Source: Rhizobium brockwellii (lineage in GTDB: Bacteria; Pseudomonadota; Alphaproteobacteria; Rhizobiales; Rhizobiaceae). Taken from it: DNA of 64,000 nucleotides. The notes beneath the pieces are model-generated. The model was not told the origin of the DNA, did no database searches, and worked only from the letters and a program-made list of their open reading frames with translations. Location of the stretch: the NCBI RefSeq assembly GCF_000769405.2, contig NZ_CP053439.1, positions 1,984,001 to 2,048,000 on the forward strand, read 5' to 3'. This document shows, piece after piece, positions 17,479 through 27,183 of the stretch (the stretch's first letter is position 1; every line of letters starts with the position of its first letter). The position numbers and the translations under genes are program-made.

Positions 17479-18300
17479 TTAGTGGCAAAGAACAGTGGGC
17501 ATTTCGAGGCGGGTCAACAGCGATCGTGTGACCCCTCCCAGGATGAATTCGCGCAGCCTCGAATGACCGAACGCGCCGGCGATAAGCAAGTCTGCCTTGC
17601 GTTCTAGGGCGGCAGCTTGAATGACGCTGGCCGGTGAGTCTCCCTTCCCTTGCACGGCTGCGACATCGACGGCAAGCCCAGCCTTCCGAAGTGCAGCCGC
17701 AAGGTGATCTCGACTGCGCTCGTCAATCTGCTTATCATCGGTGATGGAAATCAGGACGACACGCGAAACCTGTTCCAGCAAGAACCTGGAACCCGCCAGT
17801 GTCCGCGCGACAGTGGCTCCTCCATCCCAGGCGACGGCAACAGCATCGATCCGGCCGCAGAAATTATCCGGGGGAAAAAGCAGGAGCGGTCTCCCGCTTT
17901 CAAACAGCACGCTCTCGATCAGCGGCCTCATCAGCACAGATGCTTCCAAAATGGAAAGATCGTATGCGCGCGACAGCTCGGCAAGAGTTTGTGCGACAAA
18001 TGGCTCCCTCGCATCGAATGGCTGGATCTCGACCTCGACCTCAGCTTTTCTCGCATAATCATGGAGTGTCTGCCCGAGAACGGTTCCATTGTCCTTACTC
18101 AAGCGCTCCGCGTCCGCACGCATTTTGTCTACGTCAAGGAGCGATGGAAATCGCGGCTGAAAGGATTCGATCCTGACCAGCGGCATGCTTGCCGTCAAAC
18201 CGGCCTTCTGGTGAAGGGAAACAGCGACGGCGTTCTGAAGGAGCGAGAACGAGCTTGCGTCTGGATAGGTGGCCAGCGGTAAATGGAATTGCGCTTTCAC
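17479..18300 (-). CDS. universal stress protein
   Basis: 273 residues starting at GTG 18300, chosen because GGAGG lies nine bases upstream; a longer frame reaches 18369 but lacks such a site. The C-terminal half is a clear UspA domain (AVAWDGGATVARTLAGSRFL, then LIAGAFGHSRLREFILGG with the G-x2-G-x9-G-type ATP loop GAFGHS). The N-terminal half is a more diverged Usp-like domain, giving the tandem layout common in rhizobia. An FNR/FixK-type box 56 bases upstream implies induction when oxygen falls. It acts in the cytoplasm; its partner is unknown. Confidence 0.85.
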   Translation of the reverse strand: MKAQFHLPLATYPDASSFSLLQNAVAVSLHQKAGLTASMPLVRIESFQPRFPSLLDVDKMRADAERLSKDNGTVLGQTLHDYARKAEVEVEIQPFDAREPFVAQTLAELSRAYDLSILEASVLMRPLIESVLFESGRPLLLFPPDNFCGRIDAVAVAWDGGATVARTLAGSRFLLEQVSRVVLISITDDKQIDERSRDHLAAALRKAGLAVDVAAVQGKGDSPASVIQAAALERKADLLIAGAFGHSRLREFILGGVTRSLLTRLEMPTVLCH

Positions 18301-18355
18301 GGCTGATGTCCTCCCGATGATTGGAGTTATCATAGCGCAGAGGTGTCTGCCGCGC

Positions 18356-18369
18356 TTGACGAAGATCAA
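18356..18369. promoter_or_regulatory. FNR/FixK-type box
   Basis: TTGACGAAGATCAA matches the TTGA-N6-TCAA anaerobox bound by FnrN/FixK proteins in rhizobia. It lies 56 bases upstream of the GTG of the universal stress gene on the minus strand, which fits a class II activator site. It is 245 bases from the start of the MgtC-family gene on the plus strand, less likely to serve it. Confidence 0.6.
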
Positions 18370-18613
18370 GGTCGTTCCACCGCGAAAGCGCGAGCGTGAT
18401 ATTGAACCCCATCATGAGGAAGGAAGCGGAATTCATTGGGCGAAGCGGCAAAGATCTATGCTAAGCGATGAAGTGCGATGCGCGATTGAATATCAGCACT
18501 TCGCGGAGCAGACCCGTCCGGACGCCGCCGAGCAGCAGCTTGCGGATGAACAGCAATGGCATATACGGCGCAGCTGCCTTCGATGAAACGGCCGGCGCGT
18601 CTGGACCCATCGG

Positions 18614-19876
18614 ATGATGACATCATTGGTGACGACAGAAGCATTCCAGCGCCTCAGTCTGGCGCTTGCAATCGGCATTCTTGTCGGTATTGAGCGCGGC
18701 TGGCAGGATCGTGAGGCTGCTCCAGGCAAAAGAGTAGCCGGTATCCGCACCTATGGCATGTCAAGTTTCCTGGGCGGCTTCTGCGGTTTCCTGCAGCCTG
18801 TGACAGGGCCGATTTTACCGACAGCTATCTTTGTATTCTTTTGCATCACCGTTCTCCTCTTCAGCCGCATGCAGGCGGCACAAGAAGAGGACTACAGCGC
18901 CACCGCCACCATTGCGGCCCTGGCGGTTTTTGCGCTGGGCTTTGGCGCGGTCGTGGCGGATATGACGGTAACGGCCGCAAGCGCTGTGGCAATAACGGCC
19001 CTTCTTGCAGCGCGGGAGCCGTTGCATGGATTTCTTCGCCGGTTGACCTGGCTTGAACTCAGGGCCGCCCTGATCCTGCTGACGATGACCATCGTCATCC
19101 TCCCTATCCTTCCCAATAGGCCGATTGATCCTTGGCAGACAATCAATCCTTTCGAGCTTTGGATGATGACAATCCTGGTGGGAGCCGTTTCCTTTGCCGG
19201 TTATATCCTCATCAGGCTGAGCGGCGCCCGCGCCGGAATACTGCTGACGGGGGCCAGCGGCGGCATCGTTTCCTCGACGGCCTTGACGCTTTCCTTTGCC
19301 CGTCAGTCGAAGCAGATGCCTGCCCTCTCGCCACTCCTCTCAGCGGGAGCAATGCTAGCGGGAGCCGTTTCTCTCGCCCGCGTGCTTTTGATTTGCGGCG
19401 TCATAGCACCGGCAGTTTTCGGAGAGCTTGCTCCATCACTTGCTCCGGCTGCTGCCACCCTCGCCATAGCAGGCGGCTTCGCCGCATTGCTGCAACGTCC
19501 GGATGACAGCAACGATTTTTCACCCCGAAACCCGCTCGAGGTGATGGTCGTGCTGCGCTTCGCACTCGTTCTCGCCGTCGTGACAGTCCTGACGCGAATG
19601 ACCTTGATCGTTTTTGGTACTCAGTCGCTGATGGTCCTTGCATTCATCACAGGACTGGGCGATCTCGATGCGATAACGCTTGCCATTGCGAAACTGTCAT
19701 CCGTCCACGTGCCTGCAGACACGGCCGCTCGAGCCGTAGCGGTCGCCGCTTTTGCCAATCTTCTTGCGAAAGCCGTTCTTGCAGGAAGTATGGGGAGCAT
19801 CGCTTATGCGGTTCGTTTTGCGATCGCAGGTAGTGTCGCGACCTTGGCCGGAGTTGCCGGCTTGGTTTTGGCATGA
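18614..19876 (+). CDS. MgtC/SapB family membrane protein with DUF4010
   Basis: 420 residues with about eleven membrane segments. The N-terminal 130 residues are MgtC/SapB-like (LALAIGILVGIERGWQDRE, then GIRTYGMSSFLGG). The remainder is DUF4010 (GASGGIVSSTALTLSFARQS and a C-terminal LSSVHVPADTAARAVAVA). Members are linked to magnesium homeostasis or stress, but the transported or regulated substrate is not established. Two start codons lie close together (ATG 18614 and ATG 18617). Confidence 0.85.
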   Translation: MMTSLVTTEAFQRLSLALAIGILVGIERGWQDREAAPGKRVAGIRTYGMSSFLGGFCGFLQPVTGPILPTAIFVFFCITVLLFSRMQAAQEEDYSATATIAALAVFALGFGAVVADMTVTAASAVAITALLAAREPLHGFLRRLTWLELRAALILLTMTIVILPILPNRPIDPWQTINPFELWMMTILVGAVSFAGYILIRLSGARAGILLTGASGGIVSSTALTLSFARQSKQMPALSPLLSAGAMLAGAVSLARVLLICGVIAPAVFGELAPSLAPAAATLAIAGGFAALLQRPDDSNDFSPRNPLEVMVVLRFALVLAVVTVLTRMTLIVFGTQSLMVLAFITGLGDLDAITLAIAKLSSVHVPADTAARAVAVAAFANLLAKAVLAGSMGSIAYAVRFAIAGSVATLAGVAGLVLA

Positions 19877-19933
19877 GCGCATCGGTGCCTGGAACGATAT
19901 TCGTCCGCACCAGGCAGTCACCATCAACGATCG

Positions 19934-20311
19934 TCACCGCGGTCTCGCCTCGGAGAAATGACCGGCAAATCCCGCAAGCATGGCCCCGAGCGGAAGACGC
20001 CGAACCAGCGTGGCTGCAATGAAGGTTGCGCCGATTGCCGCGGCAAGTTTCAGCCAGGGATACTCGCCTAGCTGGACATGCGCGCTTGCGTCCACCGATG
20101 CCGCCTTGGCTTTCAACGCCGCTTCCGCATCCTCGCGCAGCATGCCTATGCGGGCATTCAGCAGCCTGACCTCATGCTGCAGGGCGTTCAGGCTCTCGTC
20201 GGCCTTTTCACGCGCGGTTTGCTCAGCGGCATCGGCAAAGGGCGGATCGCCTTCTGCGATCAGTTCGTCGGGATCTGGCGGAAGGCCGTGGCGGTTGATG
20301 GATGATTGCAT
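19934..20311 (-). CDS. small membrane-anchored protein, DUF883/ElaB-like
   Basis: 125 residues from ATG 20311, with GAGGA seven bases upstream; the frame extends 11 codons further without an SD. The middle (about 45-90) is a charged, coiled-coil-like stretch including NALQHEVRLLNARIGMLRED, and the C-terminus has one hydrophobic segment (LKLAAAIGATFIAATLV). The order of coiled coil then anchor resembles the YqjD/ElaB group, which sits on the inner membrane. The family assignment is by layout rather than by a diagnostic motif. It is near other stress-type genes. Confidence 0.65.
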   Translation of the reverse strand: MQSSINRHGLPPDPDELIAEGDPPFADAAEQTAREKADESLNALQHEVRLLNARIGMLREDAEAALKAKAASVDASAHVQLGEYPWLKLAAAIGATFIAATLVRRLPLGAMLAGFAGHFSEARPR

Positions 20312-20377
20312 GGACGTATCCTCGAATAGGTGAGCGAGAGGCAATAAGGCCCGGCATTGCGGCCGGGCCTCATAATA

Positions 20378-21043
20378 TTAGTGGTCGCGCCGGAAACCCT
20401 GGCTCTCGTGAGATCCGCCTTGCGATTGTGTCTGCGATTGGCGATTGGTTTCGTCCGATGACGGGGTGTCGGGGTCGGGCAAGGTATAAGCACGCACCTT
20501 GGCGCTTCCATGCGTGGTGTCGCGCATTGCAACCGGGCGCGCATCATCGAACGCGCTCTCGGACACAGCGAGATCTTCCGACGATTTGCCGCCAGAGGGT
20601 TGGCCGGCAAAGCCGGTATTGGATGCGCCTTGCTGTCTGTCCTCCAACGACCAGAGATCTGCCCGCTCATCCATGTCGATGCTGCCCTCGTCGTCCAGAA
20701 TATCGTGGACGGTCTCATAAAGCGCGTCATCGATATCATTGACCTGGACGAGGAAGCCGCCTCGCCGCAGCCCTTCTGCGTAGACCGCACGATCCTCGTC
20801 GGGGAAAAAGAAGTCTGCCAGCGCGTCGAAGAAGCCACTGCGGTCGTCGCTCGTCGCGCCGGCATTTTTTCCATCCGCCTCATATCCGGGCATCAGCCTT
20901 ATTCTCGCAACCGGCACGCCCGCGTCTTCAAGACGGGAGACGGCGGATTCGGCCTCCGATCGGTTGTCGAAAAATGCAGCAAGGCTGCTGCCGCCTGTCG
21001 GGCCTGAGAAGGCCGGGTTGGTATCGCTGTAAATGCTGCCCAT
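20378..21043 (-). CDS. general stress protein 17M-like (YflT domain)
   Basis: 221 residues from ATG 21043, with GAGGAGAG before it; the frame goes on to 21175 but the extra part is not protein-like. Residues about 15-110 carry the general-stress 17M/YflT domain (SLAAFFDNRSEAESAVSRLE, DAGVPVARIRLMPG). The tail from about 130 on is acidic and Gln/Ser-rich, ending SQTQSQGGSHESQGFRRDH, and is probably disordered. Such proteins accumulate under osmotic or oxidative stress; their mechanism is unknown. Confidence 0.8.
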   Translation of the reverse strand: MGSIYSDTNPAFSGPTGGSSLAAFFDNRSEAESAVSRLEDAGVPVARIRLMPGYEADGKNAGATSDDRSGFFDALADFFFPDEDRAVYAEGLRRGGFLVQVNDIDDALYETVHDILDDEGSIDMDERADLWSLEDRQQGASNTGFAGQPSGGKSSEDLAVSESAFDDARPVAMRDTTHGSAKVRAYTLPDPDTPSSDETNRQSQTQSQGGSHESQGFRRDH

Positions 21044-21306
21044 GGGACTCTCCTCTTGATCTGGATCCAGCCGCCAATCCGAAGTTGGCCGGAATCTGGT
21101 TTCCTGACTTGAAGAACCGGTGGCTGAGTTGAATGTTCCAAGGGAATGGCAATGGGAATAACGATGCTTCGCCATGTCACCCGCGGTTCCATAACGTTGC
21201 CGGCAATACGCAGAGTCGCAAATTGCGCCGTTCGCGAAATCCCTCGGCGGTTGACGTCAAACCTTCGAGACGCTAGCACGGCTTTGACGCATTGGGGATA
21301 ATTCAT

Positions 21307-21933
21307 ATGGACATGTTTACGGCAGCCGGTCTGACGGCTTTGCTGCAGGTCATCGCTATCGACCTCGTTCTCGCCGGCGACAATGCCGTGGTTATCGGCC
21401 TTGCCGCTGCCGGCCTCGAGGCCACGCAACGCCGCAAGGCGATCATTGTCGGCATTCTGGCCGCGACCGTTCTGCGTATTCTCTTTGCCAGCGTCGCAGT
21501 CTATCTGCTGGCAATCGTCGGCCTGCTGCTGGCCGGCGGCCTGCTGCTGCTCTGGGTCTGCTGGAAGATGTGGCGCGAGCTTCGCGCCGGCCATGGCGAG
21601 AACCACGAAGCCACAGGTGCCGAAGGCGCGCCGAAAAAGACCTTCTTTCAGGCGGCGACCCAGATCGTCATCGCCGACGTCTCGATGTCGCTCGACAACG
21701 TACTCGCCGTTGCCGGTGCAGCGCGCGAACATCCGAGCGTACTGGTCATCGGTCTTGCCCTGTCGATCGCGCTGATGGGTATCGCCGCAAACCTGATCGC
21801 CCGCCTGCTCACCAACCATCGCTGGATCGCCTACGTCGGTCTGCTGATCATCCTCTATGTCTCGCTCGACATGATCCACCGCGGCAGCGTCGAAGTGCTG
21901 CCTTACGTGCAAGCGAGCGGGTTCAAGCTTTAA
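21307..21933 (+). CDS. TerC/YjbE-family integral membrane protein
   Basis: 208 residues from ATG 21307 with GGGGA upstream; a TTG at 21292 is an alternative. Seven or so membrane spans with the TerC motif LVLAGDNAVVIGLAAAGLE near the N-terminus and a second acidic motif VIADVSMSLDNVLAVAGAA in the centre. These Asp/Asn pairs are proposed metal-binding sites, and YjbE/TerC relatives export manganese. A charged loop (about 95-120) lies between the two halves. The gene is convergent with the MBL hydrolase gene and overlaps its 3' end by about 11 bases. Confidence 0.87.
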   Translation: MDMFTAAGLTALLQVIAIDLVLAGDNAVVIGLAAAGLEATQRRKAIIVGILAATVLRILFASVAVYLLAIVGLLLAGGLLLLWVCWKMWRELRAGHGENHEATGAEGAPKKTFFQAATQIVIADVSMSLDNVLAVAGAAREHPSVLVIGLALSIALMGIAANLIARLLTNHRWIAYVGLLIILYVSLDMIHRGSVEVLPYVQASGFKL

Positions 21934-22747
21934 GCCTGACCTCGGTCTCGAAGCTCATCTGGTCATACGCCGGCACCACATGGTCCGGCGTCTCGGCCAT
22001 CACTACGTCGTAGTCGAGCGGCGTGTGCATATGGGTGAGGATCGCCTGTTTTGGCTTCAGCCGGCCGATCCAGTCGAGCGACTGTTCCAGCGACAGATGG
22101 CTTGGATGGTAGGTATATTGCAGCGCGTCGATGATCAGCACGTCGAGGTTCCGAAGCTTTTCGACGGTCTGCGGCGGGAAATCGCTGATATCGCTGCAAT
22201 AAGCCACATCGCCGATCCGGAAGCCGAGCGAGTGGATGTCGCCATGCTGCTGGATATGGGGATGGAAAGCGATCGTGCCTCCGGGACCGTGGATTTCTAA
22301 GGGCTCGTCGAGGTTTCCGATGACGATCGGCAGCACGATCGGCGGATAATTGCTGCCCGGCGGCGTTTCCAGGCAGTAGCCGAAGGCTTCCCGCAGCCTG
22401 TCCATGGTAAATTGGTCGGCAAAGATCGGCACTCGGCGGCGGCTATTGTGAAAATAGCCGCGCAGATCATCGATGCCATGAATATGATCGGCATGCGGAT
22501 GGCTGTAGAGCACGGCATCGACATGGTCGGCCCCTGACCTGATCATCTGCTCGCGGAAATCCGGCCCGGTGTCGATGACGACGGTGGTGACACCGCCATC
22601 GGGTGCGAATTGCTGCACCATGAAGGCAGCGCGGGTGCGCCGGTTCTTCGGATTGTCGGGATTGCAGGCGCCCCAGTCGCCGGTGATGCGGGGCACGCCC
22701 GGTGACGACGAACAGCCGAGAATGGTGAAACGCCGCCGGTAGAGCAC
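21923..22747 (-). CDS. MBL-fold metallohydrolase, PhnP-like
   Basis: 274 residues starting at GTG 22747, four bases after the tatD stop; the long frame upstream is tatD read in another phase. After FTILGCSSSPGVPRITGDWG, the zinc motif HPHADHIHGIDDLRGY (HxHxDH) is clear, with later metal ligands at CSDISDFP and LTHMHTP. PhnP-like enzymes are phosphodiesterases; relatives next to tatD are widespread and uncharacterised. Tight spacing indicates an operon metG-tatD-this gene. Confidence 0.88.
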   Translation of the reverse strand: MLYRRRFTILGCSSSPGVPRITGDWGACNPDNPKNRRTRAAFMVQQFAPDGGVTTVVIDTGPDFREQMIRSGADHVDAVLYSHPHADHIHGIDDLRGYFHNSRRRVPIFADQFTMDRLREAFGYCLETPPGSNYPPIVLPIVIGNLDEPLEIHGPGGTIAFHPHIQQHGDIHSLGFRIGDVAYCSDISDFPPQTVEKLRNLDVLIIDALQYTYHPSHLSLEQSLDWIGRLKPKQAILTHMHTPLDYDVVMAETPDHVVPAYDQMSFETEVRLKA

Positions 22748-22751
22748 GCCG

Positions 22752-23534
22752 CTAGATCCTCGGCATCTTCGAGAACAGGCGGAAAGCGTTCTCCGTCGTG
22801 ATCCGCGCGACCTCTTCGGTGGAAAGGCCGATCGTATCGGCGAGCACCTCGGCCGTGTTGACGACGTAGGACGGCTCGTTGCGCTTGCCGCGCCAGCGCT
22901 TCGGCGCCAGATAGGGAGCGTCCGTTTCAACCAGCAGCCGCTCATGCGGGATCGTCCTGGCGATCTCGCGCAGCTCTTCCGACTTCGGGAAGGTCAGGAT
23001 ACCCGAGAAGGAGATATAGCCGCCGAGCGCGACGCCGGTCATGGCCAGCTCCGGGCCTGCCGAGAAGCAGTGGAGAATGAAGGGGAAGGCCCCCTTCCCG
23101 CTTTCCTCGGTCAGGATGTCGGCCATGTCCTCGTCGGCGCTGCGGCTGTGGATGACGAGCGGCAGCTGCGTTTCCCGCGCCGCCGCGATGTGGCGGCGGA
23201 AGCCGGTCTGCTGGTCCTCGGGCTTTTGCGTGTCGTAGAAATAGTCGAGGCCGGCCTCGCCGATCGCCACCACCTTCTCATGGGCATTGGCGAGACGCAC
23301 CAGCTCTTCCGTCTGGATATCCAGCTCTTCGTCGGCATTGTTCGGATGCGTGCCGACCGAGCAGAACACCGAAGGATATTTCTCTGTGATGGCAAGCAGC
23401 GTCTCGAGCTTGCGCACCCGTGTCGAGATCGTCACCATCTGCGCAACACCGGCCTGATGCGCGCGCGCGACAATCTCGTCCCGTTCCGCCTCGAAGTCGG
23501 CGAAATCAAGATGGCAATGCGTGTCGATCAGCAC
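22752..23534 (-). CDS. tatD: TatD-family metal-dependent DNase/hydrolase
   Basis: 260 residues from GTG 23534, four bases after the metG stop; the longer frame to 23717 overlaps metG and is not used. The TIM-barrel metal motifs are present: IDTHCHLDFADF at the N-terminus, IGEAGLDYFYD with the Glu ligand, VIHSRSADED, FILHCFSAGPE and LLVETDAPYLAP. TatD proteins are 3'-5' exonucleases / metal-dependent hydrolases linked to DNA repair and D-tyrosyl-tRNA clearance. The length is typical of the family. Confidence 0.92.
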   Translation of the reverse strand: MLIDTHCHLDFADFEAERDEIVARAHQAGVAQMVTISTRVRKLETLLAITEKYPSVFCSVGTHPNNADEELDIQTEELVRLANAHEKVVAIGEAGLDYFYDTQKPEDQQTGFRRHIAAARETQLPLVIHSRSADEDMADILTEESGKGAFPFILHCFSAGPELAMTGVALGGYISFSGILTFPKSEELREIARTIPHERLLVETDAPYLAPKRWRGKRNEPSYVVNTAEVLADTIGLSTEEVARITTENAFRLFSKMPRI

Positions 23535-23538
23535 GGCC

Positions 23539-25089
23539 TCAAGCCTCCGGAGCCACGTAGCGCGGGAAGACCGGCGTCGGCGCTTCGAGGGTCGTTCCGG
23601 CAATGAGACGGCCGGCTTCGCCGAGGGCAGCAAAATCGCGCTTGTCTGCAGGTGCCGCGACCAGATCGAGCAGCTTGCCTGATGAATCCGGCATGAAGGG
23701 TTGCAGCAGGATGGCAATCTGACGCACGACTTCGGCAGTCACGTAAAGCACGGTGCCCATCCGCTCCGGATCTGCCTTCTTCAGCGCCCACGGCGCCTGG
23801 CCGGCAAAGTAACGGTCGGTCTCGGAGACGACCGAAATGATCGAGGCGAGCGCCCGGTGGATCTGCTGCTTGCCCATATCCTCGCGGGTCGATGCATGCA
23901 GCGCGTCGACCTCAGCCAGCATGGCCTTGTCCTCGTCGCTGAGCGCCCCGCATTCCGGGATCTTGCCGTCGCAATTCTTGACAATCATCGACAGCGAGCG
24001 GCTGGCGAGATTGCCGATGCCGTTGGCGAGATCGGAGTTGATGCGCGTACCGATCGCCTCTTCGCTGTAGCTGCCGTCCTGCCCGAATGACACTTCGCGC
24101 AGGAAGAAGTAGCGCACTTGGTCGAGGCCGAAATGGTTCACCAGATTGACCGGATCGACGACGTTGCCGAGTGACTTCGACATCTTCTCACCCTTGTTGA
24201 GTAGGAAGCCGTGGGCAAAGACCCGCTTCGGCAGCGGCAGCTTCGCCGACATCAGGAAGGCCGGCCAGTAGACGGCGTGAAAGCGGATGATGTCCTTGCC
24301 GATGATGTGCACGTCGGCCGGCCAGTATTTCGCCCGCGGGCCGTTCCTGTCCTCGATATAGCCTGTCGCGGTGATGTAGTTGGTCAGCGCGTCGACCCAG
24401 ACATACATGACGTGGGCGGGATCGTCCGGCACCTTGATGCCCCAGTCGAAGGTCGTGCGCGAGACCGAGAGGTCCTTAAGGCCCGACTTGACGAAGGAGA
24501 TCACCTCGTTGCGGCGCTCGGACGGGCCGATGAAGTCGGGGTGTGCTTCATAATGCGCAAGCAGCTTCTCCTGGTATTCGGAGAGCTTGAAGAAATAGCT
24601 TGCCTCTTCCACCCATTCGACGGGCGTGCCCTGCGGCCCGTAGCGCACGCCGTCGGCGCGCAGCTCCGTCTCGTTTTCCTGGTAATAGGCCTCGTCGCGC
24701 ACCGAATACCAGCCGGCATAGCTGTCCTTGTAGATGTCGCCATTGTCGGCCATCAGCTTCCAGATGTTGCGCGACGTTTCGTGATGGCGCTCCTGCGTGG
24801 TGCGGATGAAATCATCGTTCGAAGCGTTGAGCAGCGTCGCCATCGCCTGGAATTCGCCGGAGTTGCGGTCGGCGAGCGCCTGCGCGGTGATGCCTTCGGC
24901 GCGCGCCGTCTGCTGCATCTTCTGGCCGTGTTCGTCTGTGCCCGTCAGGAAGAAGACATCCTTGCCATCCAGGCGCTGGTAGCGCGCCATCGCATCGGTT
25001 GCGATCAGCTCATAGGCATGGCCGATATGCGGCTTGCCGTTAGGGTAGGAAATCGCGGTGGTGATGTAGAAGGGTGTCTTGTCTGTCAT
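23539..25089 (-). CDS. metG: methionyl-tRNA synthetase
   Basis: 516 residues from ATG 25089 ([14 protein letters not shown]); an ATG three codons earlier is less typical. A class I synthetase: HIGH motif as [20 protein letters not shown] motif as [14 protein letters not shown] at about 302, and the catalytic and anticodon regions in order. It lacks the C-terminal tRNA-binding extension found in longer forms, as is common in alphaproteobacteria. It charges initiator and elongator tRNA-Met with methionine. First gene of the metG-tatD-MBL operon and divergent from the TauE/SafE gene. Confidence 0.96.
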   Translation of the reverse strand: MTDKTPFYITTAISYPNGKPHIGHAYELIATDAMARYQRLDGKDVFFLTGTDEHGQKMQQTARAEGITAQALADRNSGEFQAMATLLNASNDDFIRTTQERHHETSRNIWKLMADNGDIYKDSYAGWYSVRDEAYYQENETELRADGVRYGPQGTPVEWVEEASYFFKLSEYQEKLLAHYEAHPDFIGPSERRNEVISFVKSGLKDLSVSRTTFDWGIKVPDDPAHVMYVWVDALTNYITATGYIEDRNGPRAKYWPADVHIIGKDIIRFHAVYWPAFLMSAKLPLPKRVFAHGFLLNKGEKMSKSLGNVVDPVNLVNHFGLDQVRYFFLREVSFGQDGSYSEEAIGTRINSDLANGIGNLASRSLSMIVKNCDGKIPECGALSDEDKAMLAEVDALHASTREDMGKQQIHRALASIISVVSETDRYFAGQAPWALKKADPERMGTVLYVTAEVVRQIAILLQPFMPDSSGKLLDLVAAPADKRDFAALGEAGRLIAGTTLEAPTPVFPRYVAPEA

Positions 25090-25321
25090 GGCGGCCAATG
25101 TCCGGCTAACTCTATAAAATGGTCAGCCGCTCTTAGCGCATGTCACCGTCAAGCGAAACCTCAACTTTCCAGCCGTCGATGATTTCCGGGACGATGGGGC
25201 GTGAACTTGACTCAGCTTCTCGCCCGATCTACCCGTCTTGGGAAAGAGGACGGGACAAGAACGAAGTGCCAGTTTTTATCTGCCGGATTTGTCGTGGCCC
25301 CGCGCCGTCGGGGGCGCTTGT

Positions 25322-26110
25322 TTGACATTCGAGCCGCTCTATTCGCTTTCCGGCCTGTTCGTCGGCGCCCTCGTCGGCATCACTGGCGTTGGTGGCGGTT
25401 CGTTGATGACGCCCGTGCTGGTGCTGCTCTTCGGCGTCCATCCCGCCACCGCCGTCGGCACCGATCTTCTCTATGCGGCGATCACCAAGACGGCGGGTAC
25501 AGCCGTTCACGGCATGCATGGGCGGATCAACTGGAAGATCGTCGGCAGCCTGGCCATCGGCAGCGTGCCGGCCGCCCTGCTGATGCTCTGGCTGTTGGCC
25601 GGCGTCGACCGCAAAAGCATCGGCGTCACCAATACCATCACCACGGCGCTCGGCTGGCTTCTCGTCATGACCGCGATCATGCTGGTCTTTCGTGGCCCGA
25701 TCCTCGAATTGGCGCGCCGCGCCATCGGCGATCGAACGCCGCCGAAGCCGACAACCATCCTCGCGCTCACCGTCATTCTCGGATTCGTTCTCGGCGTCCT
25801 CGTCACCTTGACCTCGGTCGGCGCCGGCGCGCTGGGGGTGACGATCCTGCTGATCCTTTATCCCAGGCTCGATGTGCGCGAGATCGTCGGTTCCGATATC
25901 GTCCATGCGGTACCGCTGACCTTGATCGGCGGCACGGGCTATTGGCTGATCGGCGAGATCGACTGGCCGATGCTGTTTGCCCTGTTGATCGGCTCTATCC
26001 CCGGCATCATCATCGGAAGCCTTCTGGCGCCGAAACTGCACGAACGCACCATCCGCATTGTCCTTGCCGCCACGCTTGCTGTCGTCGCATTGAAGCTGCT
26101 GACCGGGTGA
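25322..26110 (+). CDS. TauE/SafE (TSUP) family permease
   Basis: 262 residues if started at TTG 25322, giving the usual N-terminus TFEPLYSLSGLFVGALVG; the frame is open back to 25238 but that part is hydrophilic and unlike the family. GGGGGCG lies before the TTG. Eight or so membrane spans in two repeats, with GITGVGGGSLMTPVLVLLFG (first repeat) and VGAGALGVTILLILYPRL (second). TSUP members move sulfite, sulfonates or other organic acids. No neighbouring sulfur genes fix the substrate. Convergent with holB. Confidence 0.82.
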   Translation: MTFEPLYSLSGLFVGALVGITGVGGGSLMTPVLVLLFGVHPATAVGTDLLYAAITKTAGTAVHGMHGRINWKIVGSLAIGSVPAALLMLWLLAGVDRKSIGVTNTITTALGWLLVMTAIMLVFRGPILELARRAIGDRTPPKPTTILALTVILGFVLGVLVTLTSVGAGALGVTILLILYPRLDVREIVGSDIVHAVPLTLIGGTGYWLIGEIDWPMLFALLIGSIPGIIIGSLLAPKLHERTIRIVLAATLAVVALKLLTG

Positions 26111-26112
26111 TC

Positions 26113-26153
26113 AAGGCATGATGCCGAAAAGTGTCAGCGTTGACGCGCTTTAG
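26113..26153. repeat. RIME-like repeat fragment
   Basis: GGCATGATGCCGAAAAGTGT matches the first palindrome arm of the RIME-like elements at 12998 and 39852. The rest of the element is missing or diverged. It sits in the 39-base gap between the convergent TauE/SafE and holB genes and overlaps the holB stop. Confidence 0.5.
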
Positions 26154-27175
26154 AGGCCCGGCTGCTTGATATCGGCGAGGATGCTGATGATCGTCTGCTT
26201 GCGGTCGAGATTGTAGCCATCGGAAATGGTCAGCCGCTCGGTGATCTCGGAATAGAGCCGCGCCAGCCGCTCCGCCGCGGCGATCTGCCCCTCGCCGGCC
26301 GCCGCGCGGGCGCGGTTCATGATGTCGTCGCCGACATGGCTGACGAAGAAATCGAAGATCGTGTCGCTTTCCCGACCTGAAAGTGCGTCGGCCAGCCGAT
26401 GCATTGCCTTGCGGGCTGTCGGTCCCTCGGCGGTAAGCATCTCGTCATAGGCAGCGATGATCTCGCCGCCGCCGTAGTTCAGGAGTTTCAGTGCCTCGCC
26501 GACGCTGCCCTTGGCGGCCGAAAGCACCGCCCCGCCTTCGCCTGATATGCCGAGATGGGCAAGGGCCGCGAAGAGTTCATCGTCGGCAAGCGGCGCCAGC
26601 TTCAGCGGCAGGCAGCGCGAGCGGATGGTCGGCAGCAGCCGTCCCGGCGCATGCGAGAGCACCAGGAACAGCGCCCGCTTCGGCGGCTCTTCCAGGATCT
26701 TCAGGATGGCGTTGGCCGCATTGCGGTTCATATCGTCGGCCGGATCGATGATGACGATCCGCCAGTTGCCGGTGCCAGAGGTCTGCGAGAAGAATTTGCC
26801 GGCGCGGCGCACCTCGTCGACGGTGATCGCCGATTTCACCTTGCCGGTCTTTTCATCCACCGGCCGGGCAAGGTGCAGCAGATTGTGCGAGGCGCCCGAC
26901 GCGATCTGCCGGCTGACGGGAGAGGCAGGATCGGGATCGCCGATCGTCTCAGGCGCTGTCTCGGGATCGGGATGCGAGAGCACATGATTGGCAAAGCGGA
27001 AGGCGAGTGTCGCCTTGCCGATGCCCTGCGGCCCCTCGATCAGGATGGCGTGATGGCCCTTGCCGGACCGATAGGATTGCGCAAGGAATGCTTCCGCCTC
27101 CTTATGGCCGAACAGCCTGGTGTTTTCCCCTGGCCAGATGGCGCCGTCGAGCAGTCCGGGCCTTTCCTCACTCAT
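26150..27175 (-). CDS. holB: DNA polymerase III delta' subunit
   Basis: 341 residues from ATG 27175 (MSEERPGLLDGAIWPGEN); a GTG at 27187 that overlaps the tmk stop is the alternative. AAA+ clamp-loader subunit: the P-loop is IEGPQGIGKATLAF at about 43-56, and the Walker B/sensor region is VIIDPADDMNRNAANAILKI then LEEPPKRALFLV. It loads the beta clamp with the tau and delta subunits. It is co-transcribed with tmk, an arrangement conserved in many alphaproteobacteria. Confidence 0.92.
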   Translation of the reverse strand: MSEERPGLLDGAIWPGENTRLFGHKEAEAFLAQSYRSGKGHHAILIEGPQGIGKATLAFRFANHVLSHPDPETAPETIGDPDPASPVSRQIASGASHNLLHLARPVDEKTGKVKSAITVDEVRRAGKFFSQTSGTGNWRIVIIDPADDMNRNAANAILKILEEPPKRALFLVLSHAPGRLLPTIRSRCLPLKLAPLADDELFAALAHLGISGEGGAVLSAAKGSVGEALKLLNYGGGEIIAAYDEMLTAEGPTARKAMHRLADALSGRESDTIFDFFVSHVGDDIMNRARAAAGEGQIAAAERLARLYSEITERLTISDGYNLDRKQTIISILADIKQPGL

Positions 27176-27183
27176 AATGGGCT

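Noticed and set aside
21176..21306. yybP-ykoY manganese riboswitch before the TerC gene
   Set aside because: TerC genes often have one, but I could not find the conserved loops in the 131-base leader.
24211..25182. 323-codon plus-strand open frame
   Set aside because: Antisense of metG, whose motifs are complete; the translation has no protein-like features.
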